Assembly (NCBI RefSeq): GCF_009755265.1
Contig: NZ_WPOO01000026.1
Span: 1-28,742 of the forward strand
Length of the DNA: 28,742 nucleotides
Reading direction: 5' to 3'
Source: Adlercreutzia rubneri
Lineage (GTDB): Bacteria; Actinomycetota; Coriobacteriia; Coriobacteriales; Eggerthellaceae
Positions within the stretch are counted from its first letter, which is position 1. Each line of letters begins with the position of its first letter. Below, piece by piece: positions 7,709-15,169 of the stretch. Both the position numbers and the translations under genes were made by a program. The notes beneath the pieces were generated by a model, which had not been told where the DNA came from, did no database searches, and worked only from the letters and a program-made list of their open reading frames with translations.

Positions 7709-8073
7709 GCGGTGCCGCGACCAAGCAGCTTACGTGCGTGCAATGCCCGTTGGGCTGCGCCCTGGAAGTCTGCCTGGATGAGGCTGGCGCCGTCGTCCAT
7801 GTGTCGGGACAGAGCTGCCGGCGCGGCACGGAATTCGCTCGCCAGGAGGCGGTGTCCCCGGTTCGAGTGCTGACTTTGACAGTTCCCGTCCCGGGCGCGC
7901 TTGAGCCTCTGAGCGTGAAGACAACCGCGCCGATACCAAGGGATCTGATCCCCGCAGCAGCCGAAGCGATCCGCCGTCTTTCCCTGCGACTCCCGATAGC
8001 CGCCGGAGCCATCCTAGCAACCAACATTTGCGATTCCGGCGCCGACGTTGTTTCGACTAAGGGACTATGCTGA
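7705..8073 (+). CDS. DUF1667 family cysteine-cluster protein
   Basis: A 122-residue protein overlapping the upstream flavoprotein by four bases. C11, C14 and C18 (CVQCPLGC) and C38 (GQSCRRG) form a four-cysteine set of the kind that holds an iron-sulfur cluster. The following text (VRVLTLTVPVPG, VKTTAPIPRDLI, GADVVSTKGLC) matches the DUF1667 pattern. In many anaerobes DUF1667 proteins are encoded beside GlpA-like and NAD(P)/FAD oxidoreductase genes, as here, so it is probably an electron-transfer or assembly partner of the fused flavoprotein. Its exact role is not established. Confidence 0.85.
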   Translation: MSGAATKQLTCVQCPLGCALEVCLDEAGAVVHVSGQSCRRGTEFARQEAVSPVRVLTLTVPVPGALEPLSVKTTAPIPRDLIPAAAEAIRRLSLRLPIAAGAILATNICDSGADVVSTKGLC

Positions 8074-8080
8074 GGGGCTT

Positions 8081-8142
8081 CATTCTACTATACGCCATAG
8101 TCTAATGATTAACGAGAGATAGATCTGCTTTGTAGTAGAATG
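8081..8142. promoter_or_regulatory. Ten-base inverted repeat containing a TAGAAT -10 box
   Basis: CATTCTACTA at 8081-8090 and TAGTAGAATG at 8133-8142 are exact reverse complements separated by 42 bases. The right arm includes TAGAAT (8136-8141), a -10-like box 37 bases before the chosen start of the next gene. The left arm would be the same box facing the other way. A closely similar TAGTAGAAT lies at 24665-24673 before the subtilase gene. It could be a promoter with a looped operator or simply two opposed promoters. Confidence 0.4.
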
Positions 8143-8178
8143 GTTCCGGTATTGCAAGCGAGAGTGGCGGAGGACGCT

Positions 8179-9972
8179 ATGTACGGTGCGGAGGCGAATG
8201 ATAGGGAGCTTTACAAATGGTTGGGAAAGGTGCAGAACCGGGAAATCACGCTTCCTCGCTTCCAGAGAGGGGAGGCGTGGGATCATAGTCGGATCTGCAG
8301 TTTGATGAACGCGATAATAAAGGGTCTGCCCTTGGGCGTGACGCTTATTTTGGAAGTGGGCGACAAGCCGAAGTTCGAATCGCGCGCCTTGCAAACGGCG
8401 CCCGTTGAGGGGGAGCGGATAACGGAGCAGCTGCTCGACGGCCAGCAGAGGATGACTGCGGTATGGCGCGTTCTGAACGACAACTACGAGGATGGCTCCT
8501 ACTTCGTTGTAGTCGAGGATTTCGATTCGGAAGAACCCCAGATGGCTGCTGAGGTGATCCGGCAATCTCGCTGGCGAAAGAAGGACAACCGCCGATACCC
8601 GTTGTGGTGCGACAAACCGAAAGAATGCCTGGCGCGCAAGATGATCCCTGCCAGCCTCCTCTGCCCGACGAAGAGCCTCGGTAGTTGCAATTACGACAAA
8701 TGGATAAGGGAGGCGCTTGGGAACAAGGAGGGCTACTCTTCCGCTGATGAGTACTACGAACTCAAGGAGTCGGTAAAGTCCACGGTAGACAAACTGCGCG
8801 AGCGCATCGCGAACTACAATCTGCCCTATCTGGCGCTGCCCTCGTCGACCAGCGAGGACGTCGTGCTCGACGTGTTCGTTAACATGAACACGAACGGCAA
8901 GCCGCTTTCGCAGTATGACATCATCGCGGCGCAGCTGGAGAGCAAGCTCGGCATGAGTCTGACGGAGAAGATCGATAAGATGAAAACCGAAGTCCCCGGA
9001 CTGCAGAGGTATTCCAATGTCAGCGAGCTGCTGTTCAACACGGAGTCTCTTGTTCAGGGCTATTCTCCGAACCAGGCCGGCGCGTGGAAGTTCGACAAGG
9101 ACAAATTCGTCGACTCGTGGGCGGACAATGCGCAGGCGATAGAAAGTATGCTCGGCCTGCTGATTACGGAGGGGGTCACGGATGAGCGGCTGCTGCCATC
9201 GGTGTCCGTTATGTGGGTCGCTGCCGCAATTTTCCGTATGAATCCGAAGGATGTCGATCATCAGGGCCTGATGAAAAGCCTGTTGCGGCAGTATCTGTGG
9301 CGGGCATTCTTCACGCATCGCTATGAAAAATCGGCCAGCACCTACGCCCTGCAGGATTACCGGGGCATGAAGGAGTATCTCGGCCTGAGATTCGCGGGCG
9401 AGAACGCGGAACTGAAGGCCCCGATATTCGACGATCAGGAGAACCCTCCTTTCGAGATCGAGGAGCTGGTTCAAGCTGGTTGGCCGAAACGGAAGTCGGT
9501 CGTCTCTCGAAGCGTCCTCGCGCTGACCGGCCACGAAGGCGCGAGGGATTTTGCCACCGGGGATGACTTAACGCAGTGCCCCTTCGGCGATAGGCATTTT
9601 CATCACGTCTTTCCCGACGATCTGCTGAGCAAGGCGGGTGTCAAGAATCGTTCTATTGTGCTGAACTGCGCTTTGATAAAAGATGCAACAAATTGGGATA
9701 TAGGCAAAAAGGAGCCCTTAAAGTACCTTGCTGAACGCTGCAAATGGGCTAGTGAGGATGAAGTACGTGGAAGGTTGGCCAGCCACTTGATTCCCATCGA
9801 GAAGATCCAATGCGGCGGCTATGACGATATGGAACCTGCGGCCAGGAAGGAAGCGGTAGCCAAAGACTACGACGCCTTCGTGCAGAGCAGGGCGGAGAAG
9901 GTCAGGGCGAAGGCTTTGGAGTTGGGAGGGTTTAAGGCCCCTGCGAGTGAGTCTGCTGCTTTGCGGATCTGA
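8179..9972 (+). CDS. GmrSD-like DUF262-HNH (DUF1524) protein, probable DNA defence nuclease
   Basis: A 597-residue protein with an N-terminal DUF262 (ParB/sulfiredoxin-like) domain, shown by LPRFQRGEAW at 25-34 and DGQQR at 87-91. A C-terminal HNH domain of the DUF1524 type carries HFHHVFPDDLL from residue 473, followed by NCALI and an N-x-x-I-G segment. Proteins of this architecture include GmrSD and BrxU, type IV restriction enzymes that cut modified phage DNA using nucleotide hydrolysis by the DUF262 part. I chose ATG 8179 over ATG 8140 because GGAGGA lies four to five bases upstream and the family similarity begins there. The adjacent HEPN and ATPase genes support a defence role. Target specificity cannot be read from sequence. 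Confidence 0.82.
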   Translation: MYGAEANDRELYKWLGKVQNREITLPRFQRGEAWDHSRICSLMNAIIKGLPLGVTLILEVGDKPKFESRALQTAPVEGERITEQLLDGQQRMTAVWRVLNDNYEDGSYFVVVEDFDSEEPQMAAEVIRQSRWRKKDNRRYPLWCDKPKECLARKMIPASLLCPTKSLGSCNYDKWIREALGNKEGYSSADEYYELKESVKSTVDKLRERIANYNLPYLALPSSTSEDVVLDVFVNMNTNGKPLSQYDIIAAQLESKLGMSLTEKIDKMKTEVPGLQRYSNVSELLFNTESLVQGYSPNQAGAWKFDKDKFVDSWADNAQAIESMLGLLITEGVTDERLLPSVSVMWVAAAIFRMNPKDVDHQGLMKSLLRQYLWRAFFTHRYEKSASTYALQDYRGMKEYLGLRFAGENAELKAPIFDDQENPPFEIEELVQAGWPKRKSVVSRSVLALTGHEGARDFATGDDLTQCPFGDRHFHHVFPDDLLSKAGVKNRSIVLNCALIKDATNWDIGKKEPLKYLAERCKWASEDEVRGRLASHLIPIEKIQCGGYDDMEPAARKEAVAKDYDAFVQSRAEKVRAKALELGGFKAPASESAALRI

Positions 9973-10039
9973 GTGCTCCGCCAGCCGAACATCGTGCCAG
10001 CGAATGCAGACTGCTTAGGATGCGAGAAAGAGGGGGGTT

Positions 10040-11410
10040 ATGCTTCTCTGCGACTACACGAATGATGGTAACGATTACATTTTCGGATGGTGCGATTATC
10101 CTAATGGGGACAAGTGTGAACCATGTCTTTTGAGGCAAGCTGAGGGATTCTTCGAATTGATCCTCCCTGATTCCGGTCAAAGGCATATGGAGGAGAGTCC
10201 TTCTTTCGATTCGCATACGATCCCTGGCGCAGTGCATGTGCGGGATGCTCTTTCGAAGGATCTCTATTGCGTGATTGATGCTCGTTTTTCATCTATCTCG
10301 TTTGACACGGACAGGAACTACGGCAGTATGCGCTTGAGGACTGATTGCGTCATCAAATGCGATTCGTACGATGAGGACATGGATTATTCGAATGTAGCTT
10401 CCCTCGGCAGCACGTCTCCAGATTTGACGAAGTGGTTTGGCTTGCGAACGTCTGGGCTCAACCAAGGCTTTGACAAGGAGATGGCCGCACTCGCAGAAAC
10501 ATACGGGGGAGAGATTGAGCAGGCTGACAATCGATTTATTGGGGCTGATGAAGGGCTCAATCTCGGCTTGAGTATATCCCGCAATCTTTCCGCGAGATGC
10601 GGGATGGCTCCAAGTGTCGATTTCGGCGGCCGGGTTTGGTTCGAGTCGTTCGCGCCTACACCGAAATTGCTGAACGATCACTTCGAATGTCATCTCAAGC
10701 TCACGGCGCTTTTGTCCATCATATGTTGGAGAAATATATCATTCGAGAGAATGCGGGTTGAGTATGGGCCGCATGAGGGCGATGGCGTAGATGGGTCGAT
10801 GGACACCTTCCCGATAAATCCTCTCATCTCTACGCGTTTCGATCCCTGGGAACCTCCCAGGACGAACAAACCGTATCTCATTGCCTTCGACGATATTGGT
10901 GAATCTGGACTTGGCGCTTGGTTTTCCCTTATGTCCAATTATTCGATTCCGTTACGCCAGATTTCGTACATTGCCAAGATGCACAACAATCTCACCTTAG
11001 AAAACCAAGTTACTTTATTTGGAATTGCTTTTGAAGAACTGGGTGCCGCTATTCTAGGGTCGCGCTCAAAGAGAAGGACGACGTGCGAATGCATAAAAGG
11101 ACTTCTCGGCGATTCATTCGCCGATTGCGAGAAGTCCAGCCTTCTGTTCGACGAAGCATTGCCTCAGGTTATTGCCAATACGTACAATAGTATAAAGCAT
11201 CCCAAAGAGCAGCGCGGAGGCCGTCCCAGGGAGGAATGGCTTTTGCCCGGTCACTTGTTGAATGTCGTGTATGCTTGTCGCGAGATCGCTCTTGTATGGA
11301 TTGCTAGCAGACTTGGTTGTCGTGAGAAAGTGATTAGCAAGCTAGGACTCGAACAGCAGTTTTCGCAAGCGCTCAAGGAGTGCGCAGCGTATGCCGCGGA
11401 GCTAAGCTAG
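10040..11410 (+). CDS. ApeA-like HEPN domain protein, probable abortive-infection factor
   Basis: A 456-residue soluble protein with no signal peptide. The first 250 residues resemble the ApeA N-terminal domain: beta-rich, then WFESFAPTPKLLNDHFECHL at about 200-219 followed by a helix. Residues 325-430 are helical like a HEPN domain, with TYNSIKHPKE at 381-390. HEPN RNases use R-N-x3-H; here the asparagine (N383) and histidine (H387) are present but tyrosine (Y382) replaces the arginine. ApeA proteins are single-gene phage defence HEPN ribonucleases. Local GC is low (20 of 60 bases at 10981-11040), suggesting acquisition by transfer. A purine-rich site with six G (AGAAAGAGGGGGG) precedes the ATG. 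Family assignment is moderate; RNase activity is uncertain. Confidence 0.62.
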   Translation: MLLCDYTNDGNDYIFGWCDYPNGDKCEPCLLRQAEGFFELILPDSGQRHMEESPSFDSHTIPGAVHVRDALSKDLYCVIDARFSSISFDTDRNYGSMRLRTDCVIKCDSYDEDMDYSNVASLGSTSPDLTKWFGLRTSGLNQGFDKEMAALAETYGGEIEQADNRFIGADEGLNLGLSISRNLSARCGMAPSVDFGGRVWFESFAPTPKLLNDHFECHLKLTALLSIICWRNISFERMRVEYGPHEGDGVDGSMDTFPINPLISTRFDPWEPPRTNKPYLIAFDDIGESGLGAWFSLMSNYSIPLRQISYIAKMHNNLTLENQVTLFGIAFEELGAAILGSRSKRRTTCECIKGLLGDSFADCEKSSLLFDEALPQVIANTYNSIKHPKEQRGGRPREEWLLPGHLLNVVYACREIALVWIASRLGCREKVISKLGLEQQFSQALKECAAYAAELS

Positions 11411-11633
11411 AGGGAAAAGGTGCTGTCGTTTAAGATGTAGCAAAGAGTGCTTTGGGCGATGACTCCTTCCGCGGTTGCAATGTCCGGCTCGAAATGCAAA
11501 AAAACGAGGACATAGTGTTCTCTTGCGCTGTTGTGCGTTTATGGTTTTCTCGACTGTGCCACGTGCATCGGCCTATACAATTGTGAGGAAGATGTCGGTT
11601 GCGCCATATGCGGAGCTGAATACGGGAGAGCCT
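11411..11633 (+). promoter_or_regulatory. Intergenic region with a candidate -10 (TACAAT, 11576-11581)
   Basis: This 223-base gap separates the HEPN gene from the ATPase gene. TACAAT at 11576-11581 is a fair -10 box about 53 bases before the ATPase start; no good -35 is visible. A run of seven A lies near 11498-11504. The reading frame is open back to 11475, but that extension has no ATPase-like sequence. No clear terminator was found. Confidence 0.3.
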
Positions 11634-12806
11634 ATGAAGCTGGAAGCAGTAAAGATTGAGAACTATAAGGCGCTCAGAGAAGTGTCGGTCGATGACCTGA
11701 CGCCGCTTGCGGCTTTTGTGGGCGCGAATGGTGCTGGCAAGTCGTCGTTGTTTGACGCTCTGGTTTTCTTGCATGATTGCTTGTCCCGAGGCGTTGCGGA
11801 GGCTGCCTCGATGCGCGGCGGATTTCGAGAAATTGTGTCCCGGGGATCGCGCAGTCCGATTGCCATCACGATAAAGTTCAGGGGGAGTAAGAAGGAGCCG
11901 GTTCTGACTTATCGCGTCGAGCTGTCCTGCGACGATTTCGGCGAGGCCTATGTGGCCCTTGAGCAATTGCGCTTGAGGAAAGGCAGCTCCGGGTCTCCCT
12001 GGATCGTGCTCGATATCCGAGAGGGCCAAGGTTGGGCGCTGCGCGGAGTTCCGGAATCGTATTCCTCTGTAAGCAAAGAAAAAGAGTCAATTGAGCTGTC
12101 TTCGCCAAGGACGCTGGCAGTGGACAGCCTCGGGCAGCTTTCCGACTATCCTCTGGAATCATCTCTTCGTGCTTTGATCGACAATTGGTTCGTCGTGGCA
12201 CCAACGTCCATTCACCACGACGCTGATAGGCCGTCATCTACCGCCCAGTTCTTTTCCACGAGAGGCATGGCCAAGGTCGCTCGTCGTCTTTGGGCTCATA
12301 ACCCCAAAGCCTTTGAAAACATTGTGCGATCGATGTCGAGACGAATCAATGGTGTAGACAACATCGCGGTCCAGCCATTGCCTAATGGCGAGGTGCATCT
12401 TCTGTTTGGCGATAACAACCTAGAAGCATCGTTTCCTCAAGAGAGTGTATCTGACGGTACGTTACGACTGTTTTCCTATCTGCTTCTGCTGGCTGAGGTG
12501 AATCCAAGCTCTCTTCTTTGCATAGAAGAGCCCGAGGGGCTTCTTCACCCAGATCTACTTCCGGTGCTAATGGAGGAGCTTCAGCGTTACGCCGATAGAG
12601 GCGGCCAGGTTCTCGTTTCGACCCACTCGCCCCTGGTGCTTGACTCCCTTAAGCCTGATCAGGTTTATGCGCTGGTGAAATATGGAGGGTTTTCCCAGGT
12701 GAAAAGGGTGTCTCAGATGCCGATAACTGTTTCGCTATATCGAGAGGGAAACAAGCTTGGCAGTTTGTGGGAGATGGGCCTTATTCCAGAGGCGAGCTGT
12801 CTATGA
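11634..12806 (+). CDS. AAA (AAA_21/OLD-like) ATPase of a two-gene defence-type module
   Basis: A 390-residue ATPase of the SMC/ABC-like AAA_21 type. It opens MKLEAVKIENYKALREVSV, typical of RecF/OLD-like ATPases, with Walker A GANGAGKSS at 30-38. Walker B, in LLCIEEPEGLLHP, has glutamates at 298-299, and the H-loop is STHSP at 329-333. ATG 11634 is preferred to the in-frame ATG at 11475 because GGGAG sits five bases upstream and homology starts there. The stop overlaps the next gene as ATGA, indicating coupled synthesis. Such ATPases act as sensors in systems such as PARIS (AriA) and OLD/Gabija, paired with a TOPRIM nuclease, which matches the downstream gene. Confidence 0.85.
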   Translation: MKLEAVKIENYKALREVSVDDLTPLAAFVGANGAGKSSLFDALVFLHDCLSRGVAEAASMRGGFREIVSRGSRSPIAITIKFRGSKKEPVLTYRVELSCDDFGEAYVALEQLRLRKGSSGSPWIVLDIREGQGWALRGVPESYSSVSKEKESIELSSPRTLAVDSLGQLSDYPLESSLRALIDNWFVVAPTSIHHDADRPSSTAQFFSTRGMAKVARRLWAHNPKAFENIVRSMSRRINGVDNIAVQPLPNGEVHLLFGDNNLEASFPQESVSDGTLRLFSYLLLLAEVNPSSLLCIEEPEGLLHPDLLPVLMEELQRYADRGGQVLVSTHSPLVLDSLKPDQVYALVKYGGFSQVKRVSQMPITVSLYREGNKLGSLWEMGLIPEASCL

Positions 12807-13360
12807 TAGTCGTTCTCACAGAGGAGCCCTCTTCGGCGGAAATGCTCAAGCGGGTTATCCCCAAAATTCTGCCCGATATGCTGCCGCAGCTAGATTTGCA
12901 AATTGTCGAGCATCGTGGCATAGGTGATTTGAAGGCAAAACTCCCTTCTCTCTTGAGGGGGTGGCCGGGAGACGCCAGGTTCATTGTTGTTTGCGACCGG
13001 GATCGTCGCGATTGCGTGGAGGTTAAAAGGGAGATACTTGAGATCGCCAAACCCTACAACAGGCCGGTTCTGGTTCGCATTGCATGTGAGGAGCTGGAGT
13101 CTTGGTATTTCGGAGACCTTAACGCTGTGTCGGAAGCTTACGGCGTGAACTTAGATCAGGTTGCGAAGAAGCGCGGTTATCGTGACCCTGATAAGATCGT
13201 GGATCCAAAGAGCAAGCTTCGTAAGCTCGTTCCCGATTTGATGCAGGTCGAAGGAGGGCGACTGATCGGTGACAGCATGGTTCCAGAACGGAACACCTCG
13301 CATAGCTTCACCGTTTTTGCTGATGGCCTGAGACGGGTTTGGCGAGATATGAGTGCATGA
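12803..13360 (+). CDS. DUF4276 (TOPRIM-like) partner of the ATPase
   Basis: A 185-residue protein overlapping the ATPase gene by four bases. Features of the DUF4276 family are visible: an N-terminal strand ending LTEEPSS (E7, E8), VVCDRDRRD with the TOPRIM-type D65 and D67, and CEELESWYFGD at 95-105, a version of the family's E-x-W-x2-D block. TOPRIM folds bind metal and cut or rejoin nucleic acid. The gene order ATPase then TOPRIM parallels PARIS (AriA-AriB), but AriB is DUF4435, so this is at most a related type. An in-frame ATG at 12767 lies inside the ATPase gene; 12803 fits the overlap better. Nuclease activity is inferred. Confidence 0.78.
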   Translation: MIVVLTEEPSSAEMLKRVIPKILPDMLPQLDLQIVEHRGIGDLKAKLPSLLRGWPGDARFIVVCDRDRRDCVEVKREILEIAKPYNRPVLVRIACEELESWYFGDLNAVSEAYGVNLDQVAKKRGYRDPDKIVDPKSKLRKLVPDLMQVEGGRLIGDSMVPERNTSHSFTVFADGLRRVWRDMSA

Positions 13361-13370
13361 TATTCCGACC

Positions 13371-13399
13371 TTGCGACTTATCTTCTGGGATGTTATGCT
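13371..13399 (+). promoter_or_regulatory. Promoter of the CAP-domain wall protein gene
   Basis: TTGCGA (13371-13376), a 17-base spacer and TATGCT (13394-13399) form a sigma-70-type promoter about 50 bases before the start codon. The predicted transcription start is near 13406. A purine-rich ribosome site (AAGAAAGGGG, 13431-13440) lies eight bases before the ATG. Confidence 0.5.
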
Positions 13400-13448
13400 C
13401 GCGATCAGAGGGAAGCGTTGACATCGGATCAAGAAAGGGGATGGTTGC

Positions 13449-15023
13449 ATGTCTTGCGCGCGTATGAGAGGGAAATCGGCGAGGGCGATGGCATTTGCCG
13501 GTGCGCTGGCGCTGGCGGTTGCTCTTTGGGTTGCTCCCGGGCAGGCTTTGGCCGAGGAGGCGCCGGAGTCCGCAATAGGGGTGGGGGTAAGCACTTCTGT
13601 GCCAGATGAATATGGCGTGATTGCCCTTCTGGCTGAGAGCGGAATCCCAATGACGGCAGACGCTCTTGTCGTCGATGTCGAGCAGGAATACGGGCAAGCC
13701 TACGAAGTACTCGACCTCGTTAATGCCGAACGCGCCAAAGAGGGGCTCAGCCCTCTTGCCATGGATCGCGGTCTTTTGGAAGCCGCCATGCAGCGTGCGG
13801 TCGAGATCAGCTACTACTTCAGCCACGAGCGCCCCGATGGCACTGATTGTTGGACCGCCTTCCCCGAAGGGAAAGAGACGGTGGGAGAGAACATCGCCAT
13901 GATGCAGCCGGGGCCCGATTGGGTGATGAATTCCTGGATGAACTCATCTGGCCATCGTGCGAATATCTTGGATCCCGATTTCACCACTATCGGCATCGGC
14001 TGCGTGTACGTCGGCGAGGCTGGCCCCTACTGGGTTCAGTGCTTCGGCGACGGGGTGGCCGCCAGCTTCGCTCGGCCGAGCGATAGGTCTCTAACAGTGA
14101 AGTGCGATGTACGTGCCGAGTGGCTGAAGAGCGAGAACTTCGAATTCCGCCAGACCGGCTACACCACCAACGTCGGCGCCGATTACGCCTTCCAGCCCGA
14201 AGTACGCTTTATCAACCAAGGCGATGGCTCCGGCAATTTCGTGTGCGAGCTGGATCCCGCGACTTTCAGCTGGAGCTCCAGCAAACCGTCCGTCTTCAGT
14301 GTTGATCGGGATAATGGCACCATCATCGGCAAAGCTCCCGGGTCGGCCTCGGTAATCGCTTCTATCGGCAGTAAGGTTCGTATCGAGGCGCCGATTGTCG
14401 TCGAGGACGAGAGCAGCCAGTATGGAACTTGGAAGAAGTCCGGCGGCAAATGGTGGTTCCAACTTGAGGACGGGTCGTATCCCTACAGCCAGTGGGCGCG
14501 CATCGATGGCGATTGGTACCATTTCGATCGCTCCGGCTATATGCAGACCGGGTGGTTGAAGCTGGGCAAGAGCTGGTACTACTTGAAGAGCTCTGGCCCA
14601 ATGGCCGAGGGCTGGCAGAAAGTCGGCGGCGCTTGGTACTATCTGAACCCAGGCTCTGGCGCCATGGCCACGGGATGGAAGCAGGTCGGCGGAACCTGGT
14701 ACTACCTGAAGGGCTCCGGCGCCATGGCGACCGGCTGGCAGAAAGTTGGCGGCTCCTGGTATTACTTGAAGGGTTCCGGGGCTATGGCGGTCGGTTGGCA
14801 AAAGATAGGTGGGACGTGGTACTACCTGAAGGACTCTGGCGCCATGGCCACGGGATGGCGGCAAATCGACGGCCACTGGTACTTCCTTAGCGGTTCGGGC
14901 GCTATGGCCAAGAACAAATGGGTCGGTGACTACTATGTAACCGGCTCTGGCGCCATGGCAACCAACACGTGGATCGGGAAATACCACGTGAACGCCGCCG
15001 GCAAATGGGATCAAACGCGGTAG
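13449..15023 (+). CDS. Secreted CAP/SCP-domain protein with C-terminal wall-binding repeats
   Basis: A 524-residue exported protein. A basic N-terminus and hydrophobic core end in a signal peptidase I site after GQALA (residue 35). Residues 84-205 form a CAP domain: LDLVNAERAKEGL, H126 in FSHERP, GEN at 146-148, H169 in SSGHRANIL, and the closing WVQCFGDG. A Big_2/Ig-like segment follows (about 211-320). From residue 325 to the end there are glucan/choline-binding-type repeats of 20-21 residues (GWQKVGG.WYYLKGSGAMAT). The last 32 residues differ from the standard repeat and closely match the end of the subtilase at 24763-26979. Such proteins sit on the cell wall; CAP domains have varied, often unknown, extracellular roles. 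The gene has its own promoter and terminator. Confidence 0.88.
   Translation: MSCARMRGKSARAMAFAGALALAVALWVAPGQALAEEAPESAIGVGVSTSVPDEYGVIALLAESGIPMTADALVVDVEQEYGQAYEVLDLVNAERAKEGLSPLAMDRGLLEAAMQRAVEISYYFSHERPDGTDCWTAFPEGKETVGENIAMMQPGPDWVMNSWMNSSGHRANILDPDFTTIGIGCVYVGEAGPYWVQCFGDGVAASFARPSDRSLTVKCDVRAEWLKSENFEFRQTGYTTNVGADYAFQPEVRFINQGDGSGNFVCELDPATFSWSSSKPSVFSVDRDNGTIIGKAPGSASVIASIGSKVRIEAPIVVEDESSQYGTWKKSGGKWWFQLEDGSYPYSQWARIDGDWYHFDRSGYMQTGWLKLGKSWYYLKSSGPMAEGWQKVGGAWYYLNPGSGAMATGWKQVGGTWYYLKGSGAMATGWQKVGGSWYYLKGSGAMAVGWQKIGGTWYYLKDSGAMATGWRQIDGHWYFLSGSGAMAKNKWVGDYYVTGSGAMATNTWIGKYHVNAAGKWDQTR
14422..15020 (+). repeat. Tandem wall-binding repeat region of the CAP protein
   Basis: Units of 60-63 bases encode the GW-x-V-GG-x-WYYL-x-GSGAMAT pattern with varying second positions. 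Adjacent units are alike in protein but partly different at third codon positions, so some duplications are not recent. The final two units change to WVGDYYV and WIGKYHV forms. Confidence 0.8.
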
Positions 15024-15065
15024 AGCACGATAGGGATACACTTTAGCGCTATCGCATGTTCATAA

Positions 15066-15100
15066 AAAGGGCGGGGATTCTTCAAGGATCCTCGCCCTTT
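15066..15100. terminator. Two-way rho-independent terminator
   Basis: AAAGGGCGGGGAT at 15066-15078 pairs with ATCCTCGCCCTTT at 15088-15100 (one G-T pair) around a small loop. The stem is flanked by A on the left and T on the right on each strand, so it can end transcripts from both sides. It lies between the convergent CAP protein and acyltransferase genes. Confidence 0.85.
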
Positions 15101-15169
15101 GCTCTTTATGGGCAAAGGGAGGCTTGGATCTTTCAGCTTGGAATGTGCTCTCCCCGAAACCTTGCTTGG

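Noticed and set aside
7705..8073. DUF1667 protein as a molybdopterin or nitroreductase subunit because of its CxxC...C pattern.
   Set aside because: The small size, the GADVVSTKG end and the coupling to the GlpA-like flavoprotein fit DUF1667 instead.
8080..9534. A 484-codon minus-strand frame opposite the GmrSD-like gene.
   Set aside because: The plus strand has a good ribosome site and DUF262 and HNH motifs; the minus translation shows no family features.
13418..13423. Perfect TTGACA before the CAP protein gene.
   Set aside because: It would put the -10 inside the start region with no suitable hexamer 17 bases on; TTGCGA-N17-TATGCT at 13371-13399 is a better promoter.
14535..14900. CRISPR-like regular repeats.
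   Set aside because: The 60-63-base periodicity is in frame, without unique spacers, and encodes wall-binding protein repeats.
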